DNA of 64,000 nucleotides from Pirellulaceae bacterium. GTDB taxonomy: Bacteria; Planctomycetota; Planctomycetia; Pirellulales; Pirellulaceae. The stretch is from NCBI GenBank assembly GCA_018402565.1, contig JAGYIQ010000002.1:434001-498000 (forward strand), read 5' to 3'. Both the position numbers and the translations under genes were made by a program. Shown here in pieces: positions 27,442 to 36,598 of the stretch (the first letter of the stretch is position 1; each line of letters opens with the position of its first letter). The notes beneath the pieces were generated by a model. That model was not told the origin of the DNA. It searched no databases and saw nothing but the letters and a program-made list of their open reading frames with translations.

Positions 27442-28842
27442 TTAGGCAGCCGATCGTCGCGATGAAGGCACAGAACTCGTAACGTCCGTGGGGAGAACCG
27501 GCGTTTCAACCACGTCGGGTGTCGCTGCAACGGCGTGCCGCTCGTCGACCTCCGACCAACGGCCGGCGACAGACACATGCGCGGCCCGACGAGCCGCCGC
27601 GGCGGCGGCCAACTGTAACGTCGCCGGCAATTCCTGCTCCTCGTCGTCCACGCCACTCGACTCCTGCGTTCCAATTCCGAATTGAGACAAGAGATAACTC
27701 GCCGCCCGAGCCGTCGCACCGGCTTGGGCGTACTTGGCTTTTAAGGCCGCCAACTGACCGCGACGTCGCTCCAACTCGATCGGATCACGCAACCACCGCA
27801 CGGCCAACGCCGCCAATGACTTGGCCGGATTGCGATACCAAGGAAACTCGGGGTACGGCACCCGTGGGTCCCCGCCCGTCGCCTCGCCCGGACGACCCGC
27901 GCGACGACTGATATCGTCGGTCGCCAACAGGTTCACCAACGTAATAAAGCGGCAGGTCATCACGAACCACTTGCCGACCATTTGCAGCAGGTTCAAACGA
28001 TAGAGGATCAAGGCGGGCTTCTCGTGATACATCAACTCCAACGAGACTGAACCCGAACAAGCCAGACAGATGGTCGACAACTCGATCAACTCGGGCGTCC
28101 GTTTGACAAACACATCGATCGGCAAACCAGCCGCCGCCACCAACTCGCGAGCATACTGCGCATGAGCCGGATGGTAACAGGCCACCGCAAAACTGGCGGT
28201 CGGCACCTCACGACGAATCCGAGCGGCCGCTTCCAACAACCACTCCAAGTTGCCCCACACCTCCTGCCGACGCGAACCGGGCAGCAAGGTCACTAACTCG
28301 GTCCGCGTGTCGCCGTACTCGCGGAGAAACTCCTGATCCAACTCGCGGCGCTGCAACTCATCGAAGTAAGGATGGCCGACATAGTGAGCGCGGACGCCCC
28401 GCTCGGCAAACCACGGCTGCTCAAAGGGCAACTTGCACAACACATGGTCCACTAGGCGACGCAACTTGCGTACACGACCCGGTAACCAGCCCCACATCTG
28501 CGGAACGCCGTAATAAAACACGGGCACCCCGTGTCGCTTGGCGGCTTTCGCGACCCACCAATGAAAACCGGGAAAGTCGATCAGCACCACCGCGTCGATC
28601 TGGCCCGTCGCAAAAATGCGATCCGCTTGACGATAGTGCCGCCACAACTGGGGGATGAACTTCAAGGCCTGCAGGAACATGACGGCGTACTGGGTCAGGT
28701 CCTGATAGAGTTGACAGCCCGCCGCCTGCATCTGGGGCCCGCCGAACCCAACACACTCGACCCCCGCCGCCTGCAACGCTTTGACCAAGTTGGCCCCGTG
28801 CAAATCGCCGCTGGGCTCGCCCGCCGATACGAATACGCGCAT
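27442..28842 (-). CDS. lpxB: Lipid-A-disaccharide synthase
   Basis: About 466 residues. Condenses UDP-2,3-diacylglucosamine and lipid X in lipid A synthesis at the inner membrane. N-terminal MRVFVSAGEPSGDLHGANL, then VGFGGPQMQAAGC, DFPGFHWWVAK, YYGVPQMWGWLPGR, VGHPYFDE and LLPGSRRQEV are all LpxB hallmarks. The frame is open upstream to 28950, but ATG 28842 gives the family start and lies 2 bases after the stop of the glycine-zipper gene. A tail of about 80 residues (Ala/Glu/Val-rich) exceeds the usual length. Evidence for an LPS-type outer membrane. Confidence 0.95.
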   Translation of the reverse strand: MRVFVSAGEPSGDLHGANLVKALQAAGVECVGFGGPQMQAAGCQLYQDLTQYAVMFLQALKFIPQLWRHYRQADRIFATGQIDAVVLIDFPGFHWWVAKAAKRHGVPVFYYGVPQMWGWLPGRVRKLRRLVDHVLCKLPFEQPWFAERGVRAHYVGHPYFDELQRRELDQEFLREYGDTRTELVTLLPGSRRQEVWGNLEWLLEAAARIRREVPTASFAVACYHPAHAQYARELVAAAGLPIDVFVKRTPELIELSTICLACSGSVSLELMYHEKPALILYRLNLLQMVGKWFVMTCRFITLVNLLATDDISRRAGRPGEATGGDPRVPYPEFPWYRNPAKSLAALAVRWLRDPIELERRRGQLAALKAKYAQAGATARAASYLLSQFGIGTQESSGVDDEEQELPATLQLAAAAAARRAAHVSVAGRWSEVDERHAVAATPDVVETPVLPTDVTSSVPSSRRSAA

Positions 28843-28844
28843 GT

Positions 28845-29498
28845 TCAAAACCGGAAGTGAAAGTGCGAGGAGCTGGAATGGTAACGCTGGTAATGCGGGT
28901 AACCGTACACCGGCATCGGACGCGGGTAGTAGTAGGCCGGGCCATGCCAAGCCGGCACCACATGCACCTCTTCCACCACCGTCACCGGCGGTGCATATCG
29001 CACCGGTGGTGCGTAAACCGCGGCCGGGGCCGACGGTCGCTGCAGGGACATGATCACCCGATCGCTAACCCCTTGGTTCTTCAGCAAAATCAAGTCATTG
29101 GCCGTCAACGCTTGATGGAATCCAGTCTGCTGGATATGCGAGACAATCAGATCGTCGCCCACGCCACTCCGCGTCAATTGAATCACTTGGTCCAAGCTAA
29201 CACCAGGCTGACGATACGCGTACTGCTGCTGCTGGAATTGCTGCTGGTAGGCCTCGTTCGCGCGACGTTGATCCACGCCGTCGCCCAACGCATTGCCAAA
29301 AATCGCACCGCCCAAACCGCCCACCACCGCGCCGACGATTGGACTGCCGTTCTTCTTGCCAATCGCGGCGCCCGCACCACCCCCAGCGACGGCGCCCAAC
29401 AAGGTGCCCTTCTCCGACGCCGACCACTGGCCCGACGCCACTTGAGGAAAACAACCCAGGCCGATGCCCAAGGCCCACACCATCCATTTGCTCGCCAT
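28845..29498 (-). CDS. Glycine-zipper envelope protein
   Basis: 217 residues. Signal peptide (MVWALGIGLGCFPQVASG) followed by a glycine-zipper region (GTLLGAVAGGGAGAAIG, VGAVVGGLGGAIFGNALG) like that of SlyB/YMGG-type envelope proteins. A Gln-rich linker leads to a globular stretch (VIQLTRSGVGDDLIVSHIQQTG, LKNQGVSDRVIMSLQ) and a His/Tyr/Pro-rich tail ending in HFHFRF. Directly upstream of lpxB (TGA, two bases, ATG), so the two are coupled. An envelope-stress or outer-membrane role is a reasonable guess from family and context only. Confidence 0.8.
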   Translation of the reverse strand: MASKWMVWALGIGLGCFPQVASGQWSASEKGTLLGAVAGGGAGAAIGKKNGSPIVGAVVGGLGGAIFGNALGDGVDQRRANEAYQQQFQQQQYAYRQPGVSLDQVIQLTRSGVGDDLIVSHIQQTGFHQALTANDLILLKNQGVSDRVIMSLQRPSAPAAVYAPPVRYAPPVTVVEEVHVVPAWHGPAYYYPRPMPVYGYPHYQRYHSSSSHFHFRF

Positions 29499-29614
29499 GC
29501 CTGTCGAATCCTTTCGCTGACGCCGTCCGCAGCCCCCGTTTCAAATAGCGAAACTTCCGGCGTCGGCCCACCATCAGGAGTACCAGAAAATCCGGTTCGG
29601 CAAAAGACGAAAAA

Positions 29615-29692
29615 CGGCCCGAGCAAAAAAGCGGCCCGAGCAAAAAAACGGCCCGAGCAAAAAAAAAAGACCCGAGCAATCGCTTGCTCGGG
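29615..29692 (-). terminator. Terminator hairpin followed by three repeated half-sites
   Basis: On the minus strand, a 9-bp stem with loop GCGA (29692-29671) is followed by a run of about ten T, and so ends the double-Cys protein gene. Beyond it the module GCTCGGGCCG plus six to seven T occurs three times (29668-29615). Each copy can pair with the same upstream stem arm, giving alternative or backup terminators. Confidence 0.8.
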
Positions 29693-29732
29693 CCTGTGAT
29701 AGCATCCTGACGGCTCTCCACCGTGCGCAGAA

Positions 29733-30203
29733 CTAATCCTTCTTGGGCTCGACCTTGGCAAAGCCCTTCTTGAAGGCATCGGCGCCGAAGACCAAATCAG
29801 CTTGAGCCTTCTCGTCCTTCTCGCCTTCAACCTTGCCCTTGCAATTGTTGCAACAGAACTTGACCTTGGTGCCGCCCACTTCAATCTCGGTCGCATCGTT
29901 CAACTTGCCACCCGAAATCGGGCAACCGGTCTGCTGGAACAACTTGGTCTGGACCAATTGCTTGTTGGCCACCGTGGCGAACTTTTCCGGTTCCTTGGTG
30001 AACTTGCCCAAGCAACCCTTGCAGCAGAAGAACACCTTGGTGCCGGCGTATTCGGCAGCAAACGTCTCTTTGACTTCCTTCTTCGGCATCATCGGGCACA
30101 TCACGCCCTTGAGCTCGGGCTTCACTTCGTCCGTGTCTTGGAACCGTGGGGCAAACAAGGCACAGGCCATCGCGGTGGCCACAACCAATGTCTTCATCAG
30201 CAT
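29733..30203 (-). CDS. Exported double CxxC / YHS-like metal-binding protein
   Basis: 156 residues. Short signal sequence (MKTLVVATAMACALFA) followed by two similar halves. Each has a first Cys motif (VMCPMMPKKEV; TGCPISGGKL) and then FCC.(G/N)C (VFFCCKGCLGKF; VKFCCNNCKGKV), resembling the YHS/TRASH metal-binding domain. Likely a periplasmic heavy-metal (Cu or similar) binding protein. GGGAG lies 9 bases before the ATG at 30203; the ATG two codons on is also possible. The C-terminus is Lys/Glu-rich. Followed by the unusual terminator array. Confidence 0.75.
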   Translation of the reverse strand: MLMKTLVVATAMACALFAPRFQDTDEVKPELKGVMCPMMPKKEVKETFAAEYAGTKVFFCCKGCLGKFTKEPEKFATVANKQLVQTKLFQQTGCPISGGKLNDATEIEVGGTKVKFCCNNCKGKVEGEKDEKAQADLVFGADAFKKGFAKVEPKKD

Positions 30204-30549
30204 TATTCAATCTCCCTCAGGAACTATGGCATCCGAGACCATTCTGCGGACGCCGCGTCAACCCGACTACGCTCGGTCGGCACCGGTTGACCAACCGCCG
30301 ACTCCCCCAGTCTATCACAAAGCAGGCTCCAGAAAACTACCGAATTCGGTTGAAAATAGAATGCCTCTGCGGCATACTGAGGGCCGCTCCCATGTCCTCC
30401 CAAAGTCCTCAGACACGGCTCCTGACCCCGGCTACGGCGGTCAGCCCTGTCTGAAGTAACGGCAGGGGGCACTTTTGGCGGGGGGAATACCGCCCCTTGC
30501 CCCGGGAGATCGACTTGGGCGGCGGCTCTTTTTTTGCTGAGGTTCAATC
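30204..30549. other. Divergent intergenic region
   Basis: 346 bases between the YHS-like gene and the sigma-factor gene. It holds a candidate plus-strand promoter (30350-30378). Several GC-rich dyads lie near 30460-30530 in the sigma-gene leader. No further gene is seen. Confidence 0.5.
30350..30378 (+). promoter_or_regulatory. Candidate promoter with internal dyad before the sigma gene
   Basis: TTGAAA (30350-30355) and CATACT (30373-30378) are 17 bases apart. The spacer contains ATGCC-TCTGC-GGCAT (30361-30375), a 5-bp dyad that would overlap bound polymerase and so could be an operator. Leader to the TTG start at 30550 would be about 165 bases. Confidence 0.35.
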
Positions 30550-32169
30550 TTGTCTAGCCATGAAGAAGCTCCCAGCCAGGCCTGGAACGACTCCAGCAGC
30601 AGCGGTCAACTCTCCTCCGCGGCCGTCCTACCCGTTTCAGCGGAAGGCCCCGAGGCGGAATTCCAGCACCTGTTCAGCGCCATCATGGCCCAATACCGCG
30701 TAACCCTGGAGGAATATTTGGTCCAACGCGGGGCCTCCGCCCACGACAGCGAAGAGGCCGTCCAGGACTTTTTCTGTACGCAGCTGCAAAAACGCTCGGC
30801 ATTCGCTCGGCTGCAGCAGTGGACTCAGGAACCTCACACGGCGCCGCGTGTCCTCGGCTTCCTCCGCGTGTGCGTGCTTCACCATTTCATCGACCTCCGT
30901 CGCAAGCACCACCGACAACAGGCGCGCCTCGAGCGTTGGCAGGTGGACAACCCGCACACCCCAGCTCCCCAACATGAAACCGGGGTCAACCCGCTCAGTT
31001 ATGCCTGGGCGGTCTCGCTCCTCCAGATCGCCCTGCAGGACCTCCGCGATGAACTGGTGGGCGACCCCTTCCTGTCAGCCTCGCGGGTCACCACCAGCAG
31101 CTCGTCGTCCAACCCCACATCGAGCGATGATGGCCAGGAATCGCCACAGCCCCCAGACGATGCGGAGGCCGCAGCCGCGCGATTGTTGACCTGGCGAGTC
31201 TTCGTCGAAAAGTTTATCTCGCCGTCCGTCCAAAACATGGTCCAGGGCCAAAAATTCACCGCCAAAGAAATCGGCAAGCGGCTGGGACTGTCTCGAGACC
31301 AAGTCATGCATCGCGTCAGTGTCGTCCGCGACCGCTTCGCGCGACACCTCCGACGCGTCCTGGCCGACACCTGTCCGCAGGGCGAGAACGAAGCCCTGTT
31401 CATCGAACTACGCGACTCCCTGATCTTGGGCAGCGTCCGACTGCCCGAACTGCTGATCGACCTCCCAACCCAGACCGGCGAGTCCCGCATGGACACCATG
31501 ACGGTGTTCTCCTTGTGCAGCGTCGATGAGATCCCACGCGACGAAGTCATCGACCTGCTCGTCCCTCCCGACCCCAGCCCGGATGGCCACGAAATCCGAG
31601 AACTCTGGCAACTGGTCATGCGGCGTGAATACCAACACCACACAAGTCGGTTGTCCGACAGCGACCGACCCAGCCGCAGCGGGAATCGCTCCGCCCACTG
31701 CGCCGAACCCCTGAATTTGGCAGACGACTTCGCTCCTGACGCCCACGGCGACCCGAGCAACCTCAATGGTAATCAAACGCTTAATCGAACAGGTAATCAA
31801 ACAGCTGAGCCGGCAGGTGGTCGCTCCCGCCGACCATCTCACACCAGCGACCTCCGCTCGCTGCAAGGTACCATCGAGGAAATCCTCTTCGCCGCACGAC
31901 CCTCCATCCGCGACCTGCAAACCATCAAAAAGCTGGCCCGCGACAATGGACAACGCGATCACCACATCTTGCAACAGGTCTACCACTCCCTCTACGCACT
32001 CGCCATTGCCCGAGCCAAAAACGCCTGCGACCAAACCATCACCTCGCTGCCCGCCAACCAACGTCACTATTCGCTGACCCACGCCGCACGTTATCCCTGG
32101 TTGCCCGAAAACGTCGTCAAAGAACTTGAATTGGCCACCCGCGCCTTCAACGATGCTCCCGACAGCTAA
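30550..32169 (+). CDS. ECF-like sigma factor with long C-terminal extension
   Basis: 539 residues. Region 2-like helices at about 45-125 (EEYLVQRGASAHDSEEAVQD, FLRVCVLHHFIDLRRKHHRQ) and a region 4 helix-turn-helix at about 235-285 (KFTAKEIGKRLGLSRDQVMHR). They are separated by a Ser/Pro-rich insert and followed by about 250 extra residues, part low-complexity and part helical (RPSIRDLQTIKKLARDNGQRD). Ordinary ECF factors are under 250 residues; extended ones are frequent in planctomycetes. Start TTG 30550 has TGAGG 7 bases upstream; the first in-frame ATG (30685) would cut into region 2. No anti-sigma gene adjoins. Confidence 0.75.
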   Translation: MSSHEEAPSQAWNDSSSSGQLSSAAVLPVSAEGPEAEFQHLFSAIMAQYRVTLEEYLVQRGASAHDSEEAVQDFFCTQLQKRSAFARLQQWTQEPHTAPRVLGFLRVCVLHHFIDLRRKHHRQQARLERWQVDNPHTPAPQHETGVNPLSYAWAVSLLQIALQDLRDELVGDPFLSASRVTTSSSSSNPTSSDDGQESPQPPDDAEAAAARLLTWRVFVEKFISPSVQNMVQGQKFTAKEIGKRLGLSRDQVMHRVSVVRDRFARHLRRVLADTCPQGENEALFIELRDSLILGSVRLPELLIDLPTQTGESRMDTMTVFSLCSVDEIPRDEVIDLLVPPDPSPDGHEIRELWQLVMRREYQHHTSRLSDSDRPSRSGNRSAHCAEPLNLADDFAPDAHGDPSNLNGNQTLNRTGNQTAEPAGGRSRRPSHTSDLRSLQGTIEEILFAARPSIRDLQTIKKLARDNGQRDHHILQQVYHSLYALAIARAKNACDQTITSLPANQRHYSLTHAARYPWLPENVVKELELATRAFNDAPDS

Positions 32170-32252
32170 CGCACCCCGTTCGATCTCGGCCATTTCTCGG
32201 GTACAATCCCCGCCGACGCTCCAAACCTCTGTTCGGGATACACGCGCGGATC

Positions 32253-35200
32253 ATGCCGAAGAAAAAATCCTCCTCGCCCTTGCAAATGAGCCTGTTCGGA
32301 CTCGAGCAGTTCGATGCCAATCCCCAAAACCCAACCGGGCCGGATAAGTCCGACACCTCAGACAAGTCCGACACCTCAGACAAGTCCGACACGTCGGACA
32401 CTTCGGAGACCTCAGACACGTCGGAGACGTCCAACATGACCGACACGTCGGACAAGACCGACACATTAGACAAGACCGCCACGCCAGCCACCTCCACAGA
32501 GACAACCGTGGCAGGCTCGCTCGCGCGACTGAATTCACCCGCCGGAAAATTGGTGGTGGTGATCGACTCGATGGGCGTGCTGTACCAAGTCTTCCACGCC
32601 ATGCCGGAAATGAGTTCCCCCAGCGGCCAACCCGTCGGGGCCGTGCACGGCTTTCTCCGCGATATCTTGGATCTGCTGGACAAACTGCAGCCCGATTTTT
32701 TGGCCTGCGCCTTCGACAAAGGCAGCATCACCTTCCGCAACGAAATCTATCCGGAATACAAGGCCCATCGCGACCCGATGCCGGACGACCTGCGGCCGCA
32801 GATCGGCTACGTTCAATCCTTGCTCCGCGCCCTGAATATCCCCATTCTCGAACTGCAGAACTACGAAGCCGACGACATCATGGCCACCGTGGCCGCCCAG
32901 ACCGAAGCTGCCGGTGGTCGCTGCCTGTTGGTCACCAGCGACAAGGACTGCCGACAATTGATCTCGGGCCAAGTCCAGATCTATCACCCGCGGAAGTCGA
33001 TGATCTATGCCGAGTCGCAACTTCTGACGGATTGGGGGATCCGCCCAGACCAAGTGGTCGATTTCCAAACACTGATCGGCGACCCGACCGACAACGTGCC
33101 CGGCGTGCCACTGATCGGACCCAAATTGGCGCAACAACTTTTGCAACAGTTCGATAATCTGGAGGGCATCTACGCCAACCTGGATACGATCTCCGGCCAA
33201 AAACGAAAAGAGAACTTGGCCAAGTCACGCGACCTGACCCAAGTTAGTCGCCGCTTGGTGGCCCTCGATCGACAAACCCCCATCGCTGTGGATTGGGAGC
33301 GCCTACAAGTCGGCGGCGCGGACGTGGCCCAAGCCGTTGCCTTGTGCGAAGGATTTGGCTTTCGGCAACTGACAACTCGCGTTCGGCGTCTGTCCAGTCT
33401 GCCGGTGGGCAATCCCCACATTCCGCGCGATCCCGACTCCGCCGCGCACGTTCGCGAATCTTCTGGCTCGGAACAGGCCGATCGCTCCAGCGACAATGGC
33501 CACCACTCGGGCACCGGCGGCAACCCCAGCGATGCAACTGCTGGAACCTCCGCGGCTTCGACCTCGGGCCTCCACGCTTCCAGCGCCGCAAACCAATGGC
33601 CCGATCAAACCGCGGTACCCCTGCATTATCGCCTGATCGATTCGCCTCAGGCGCTCGACGACTTGGTCCAACAACTCGCCGCCTGTCGCCAATGGAGTTT
33701 CGATACCGAGACGACCTCGACGCAGCCCCAGGCCGCGCGTTTGGTGGGCCTGTCGTTTGCCTGGGCACCCGGCGCCGCCGCCTACATCCCCATCCTGGCC
33801 CCGCCCGGCGAAGCCCAATTGGACTGGGAACAACTCGTTCGCCCTGCCCTGCGTCCCCTCTTCTCCAATCACGAAATTCTCAAGATTGGACAAAACGTAA
33901 AATACGACTGGGGCGTCCTGGCCAACCACGGCGTGGAAGTCGCCGGCACTCTGTTCGACACGATGGTGGCCGACTACCTGCTGCAACCCGGTCGCAACAA
34001 TCACGGGCTGGAAGAATTGGCGGATCGCTACCTGGGCCTGAAGACGACTTCGATCAAGTCCCTCATCGGCAGTGGCAAACACGAGACCACCATGGACACC
34101 GTGCCGCTGTTCAAGATCGTACCCTACGCCTGCCAAGATGCCGACTTCGCCTTCCGACTGGAGGCCTTGCTCCGCGCCGAACTGATCGCGAACAAATTGG
34201 ACGAGCTGTTCTTTCAAGTCGAAATGCCGCTGCTCCGCGTCTTGGCGGGCATGGAACGCCGCGGCATCAAGCTAGACATCCCCCAATTGGCCGAACTCAG
34301 CCAACACCTCGCCGCTCGACTGGAACGATTGCAAGACGAGATCCAAGGCTTGGCCGGTCGACCGCTCAATATCGACTCGCCCAAACAATTGGCCCAACTG
34401 TTGTTCGAGGAACTCCGGCTGCCCGTGATCAAACGCACCGCGACGGGCCCCAGCACCGATCGCGAGGTCTTGGAACAGTTGGCCGAAAAGCACGAACTGC
34501 CCGCCTTGATCATTCGCTACCGCGAAGCCGCAAAACTCAAGAGCACCTACGCCGACGCCCTGCCACTCATGGTGCTGCCGCAGACCGGTCGCGTCCACAC
34601 GTCCTTCATGCAAGACGTCGCCGCCACCGGCCGCCTGAGTAGCAAGGATCCGAACTTGCAGAACATCCCCGTCCGCACCGAGGAGGGACGACTCATCCGT
34701 CGCGCCTTTATCCCCTGTCAACCGGACTGGCGTTTGCTCATGGCGGACTACTCCCAGATCGAACTGCGGATGCTGGCCCACTTTTGCCGCGACGAGAATC
34801 TCTGCCAAGCCTTCCAAGAGCAGGCCGACATTCACGCGCGCGTGGCCGCCGAGGTCTTCCAAGTTCCTCTGGATCAAGTCTCCAAGGAACAACGCCGCCG
34901 AGCCAAAGCGATCAACTTCGGCATTATCTACGGTCAGAGCGCCTTCGGTCTGGCCAAAGAACTGGAGATCGGTCGGGACGAAGCCAGCGAGTTCATCGAT
35001 GCCTACTTCGGTCGTTACCCGCGTGTCCTCGAGTTCATGGAACACACGCTGAAACAGGCCCGACAACGCGGCTACGTGCAAACCATCCTCGGCCGCAAAC
35101 GACCCGTGGAAGGCGTCCGCCCCAACAGCAACTACAAGTCGCGGAACATGCCCGAACGCATCGCGGTCAATACCGTCATCCAAGGCTCCGCCGCCGACCT

Positions 35201-35438
35201 GATCAAATTGGCCATGCTCCGCGTGGCCCATCGCCTGTCGGAGTCCGACCTGCAAGCCCAAATGCTGCTGCAGATCCATGATGAGTTGGTCTTTGAAACG
35301 CCTGTCGCCGAGGTCGATGCCTTGGCCCAGCTGGTGGCAGAAGAGATGAATCGCGCCTATCAGATCAGCGTCCCACTCCAAGTCGATGTCGAAGTCGGCA
35401 CCAATTGGGATCAATGCGAAGAATGGAGTCATCCGTGA
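32253..35438 (+). CDS. polA: DNA polymerase I
   Basis: 1061 residues. 5' nuclease domain (about 95-390: VVVIDSMGVLYQVFHAMP, YEADDIMATVA, DKDCRQLI). The 3'-5' exonuclease is intact (FDTET near 482, NVKYD near 550, YACQD near 630). The polymerase domain has motif A DYSQIELR near 831, motif B RAKAINFGIIYG near 885 and motif C QIHDELVFE near 1008. Two features are odd. The first 90 residues are a Ser/Asp/Thr-rich repeat (DKSDTS units) absent from ordinary Pol I, and a further low-complexity linker lies near 390-450. The stop overlaps the next start (GTGA). Repairs gaps and removes RNA primers. Confidence 0.97.
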   Translation: MPKKKSSSPLQMSLFGLEQFDANPQNPTGPDKSDTSDKSDTSDKSDTSDTSETSDTSETSNMTDTSDKTDTLDKTATPATSTETTVAGSLARLNSPAGKLVVVIDSMGVLYQVFHAMPEMSSPSGQPVGAVHGFLRDILDLLDKLQPDFLACAFDKGSITFRNEIYPEYKAHRDPMPDDLRPQIGYVQSLLRALNIPILELQNYEADDIMATVAAQTEAAGGRCLLVTSDKDCRQLISGQVQIYHPRKSMIYAESQLLTDWGIRPDQVVDFQTLIGDPTDNVPGVPLIGPKLAQQLLQQFDNLEGIYANLDTISGQKRKENLAKSRDLTQVSRRLVALDRQTPIAVDWERLQVGGADVAQAVALCEGFGFRQLTTRVRRLSSLPVGNPHIPRDPDSAAHVRESSGSEQADRSSDNGHHSGTGGNPSDATAGTSAASTSGLHASSAANQWPDQTAVPLHYRLIDSPQALDDLVQQLAACRQWSFDTETTSTQPQAARLVGLSFAWAPGAAAYIPILAPPGEAQLDWEQLVRPALRPLFSNHEILKIGQNVKYDWGVLANHGVEVAGTLFDTMVADYLLQPGRNNHGLEELADRYLGLKTTSIKSLIGSGKHETTMDTVPLFKIVPYACQDADFAFRLEALLRAELIANKLDELFFQVEMPLLRVLAGMERRGIKLDIPQLAELSQHLAARLERLQDEIQGLAGRPLNIDSPKQLAQLLFEELRLPVIKRTATGPSTDREVLEQLAEKHELPALIIRYREAAKLKSTYADALPLMVLPQTGRVHTSFMQDVAATGRLSSKDPNLQNIPVRTEEGRLIRRAFIPCQPDWRLLMADYSQIELRMLAHFCRDENLCQAFQEQADIHARVAAEVFQVPLDQVSKEQRRRAKAINFGIIYGQSAFGLAKELEIGRDEASEFIDAYFGRYPRVLEFMEHTLKQARQRGYVQTILGRKRPVEGVRPNSNYKSRNMPERIAVNTVIQGSAADLIKLAMLRVAHRLSESDLQAQMLLQIHDELVFETPVAEVDALAQLVAEEMNRAYQISVPLQVDVEVGTNWDQCEEWSHP
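32344..32470 (+). repeat. 18-bp tandem repeat inside polA encoding DKSDTS
   Basis: Unit GACAAGTCCGACACCTCA, about seven copies, the first ones exact and later ones degenerate (GAC.CGTCGGA). In frame with polA, it encodes a repetitive acidic, Ser/Thr-rich N-terminal extension. Unit length is a multiple of three, so copy-number change keeps the frame. Confidence 0.9.
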
Positions 35439-36577
35439 ACGAAGGCAATTGGTTCGAGATCCGTAATCCGCAGGAAGTGACCACCCCCGCACTCTTGCTG
35501 TATCCCGATCGGATCCGCGCCAACTTGCAGCAGTTGGTCCAACAGGCCGGAGACGTCTCACGCCTGCGGCCCCACATCAAGACGCATAAACTGGCCCCCA
35601 TCGTCCGCCTCAAGCTGGAACTGGGGATCCATAAATTCAAGACCGCCACTTTGGTCGAAACGCAAATGGTCGCCGCAGCCGGCGGCCCCGATATCCTACT
35701 GGCCTATCAACCCGTCGGGCCCAACATCGGTCTGCTGGTGGAACTGGCCCAACGCTTCCCACACACTCGGCTGGCGACCCTGGTCGACGATCTCTCCATC
35801 GCCCAGCAGCTGGCCTTGGCCGCGGCCCGAGCCCACGTCGCTCTCGGGGTGTTCGTGGACCTGAACGTGGGCATGAATCGCAGTGGCATCGCGCCCGACG
35901 ACCACGCCTTTGAGCTGTACCAACAATTGACCCGGTTACCGAACCTCGAGGTACGCGGCCTGCATGCCTACGACGGACACATCCGCGCTCCGCAGATGGA
36001 ACAGCGTCGGGAAGAGTGGCAGGGGGTTGTCGATAAAGTCCAAGCGTTCCGCGCCAGATTGATCGCCGCTGGCTGCCCCGTCCCCACCATCGTCGCCGGT
36101 GGCTCTTCGACCTCCGGACTGTGGCTGGAAGTTCCCAACACCGAAGTGGGCGCCGGAACCGCGGCACTCTGGGACTACGGCCAACTGCAAACCTGCCCCG
36201 AGTCGCCCTTGGTGCCTGCCGCCGTGCTGTTGGCTCGAGTCATCAGTCGCCCCCAAGCCGACTTGATCTGCCTGGACCTGGGGCACAAGGCGGTCGCTGC
36301 TGAAATGCCCCAGCCCCGCGTGCATTGGTTCGGCTTGGAAGAGGCCCGACCCGTCCTGCAAAGCGAGGAGCATCTGGTGCTACAGACCCCACATGCCGCG
36401 GACTTCCCGCCCGGTAGCCTGCTCTACGGACTCCCCTACCATATCTGCCCCACCACCGCTCTGTACGATGAAGTCTGGCACGTCGAGCAACACCGCGCCA
36501 CCGGTCGCTGGCCCGTCACCGCCCGCCACCGACAATTGACTCCAACGGCGACCTCAGCCACTCCGATTTCTCAGTAG
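35435..36577 (+). CDS. D-threonine aldolase / D-serine dehydratase-like PLP enzyme
   Basis: About 380 residues. N-terminal alanine-racemase-type barrel with the PLP lysine in RPHIKTHKL (near 42), DLNVGMNRSGI, GLHAYDGH and the phosphate-binding GGSSTSG. The C-terminal beta domain ends in LPYHICPTTALYDEVWHVE, where His and Cys are the metal site of the D-threonine aldolase/DSD1 family. Start: GTG 35435 overlaps the polA stop by four bases and has TGGAG six bases upstream; an ATG at 35423 is possible but has no such site. Acts on a D-3-hydroxy amino acid; the exact substrate is unknown. Confidence 0.9.
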   Translation: MNEGNWFEIRNPQEVTTPALLLYPDRIRANLQQLVQQAGDVSRLRPHIKTHKLAPIVRLKLELGIHKFKTATLVETQMVAAAGGPDILLAYQPVGPNIGLLVELAQRFPHTRLATLVDDLSIAQQLALAAARAHVALGVFVDLNVGMNRSGIAPDDHAFELYQQLTRLPNLEVRGLHAYDGHIRAPQMEQRREEWQGVVDKVQAFRARLIAAGCPVPTIVAGGSSTSGLWLEVPNTEVGAGTAALWDYGQLQTCPESPLVPAAVLLARVISRPQADLICLDLGHKAVAAEMPQPRVHWFGLEEARPVLQSEEHLVLQTPHAADFPPGSLLYGLPYHICPTTALYDEVWHVEQHRATGRWPVTARHRQLTPTATSATPISQ

Positions 36578-36598
36578 CCTTCCCCCCCCCTTCGCCTC

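Noticed and set aside
34272..35561. 429-residue open frame on the minus strand
   Set aside because: Opposite the polymerase domain of polA; no recognisable sequence.
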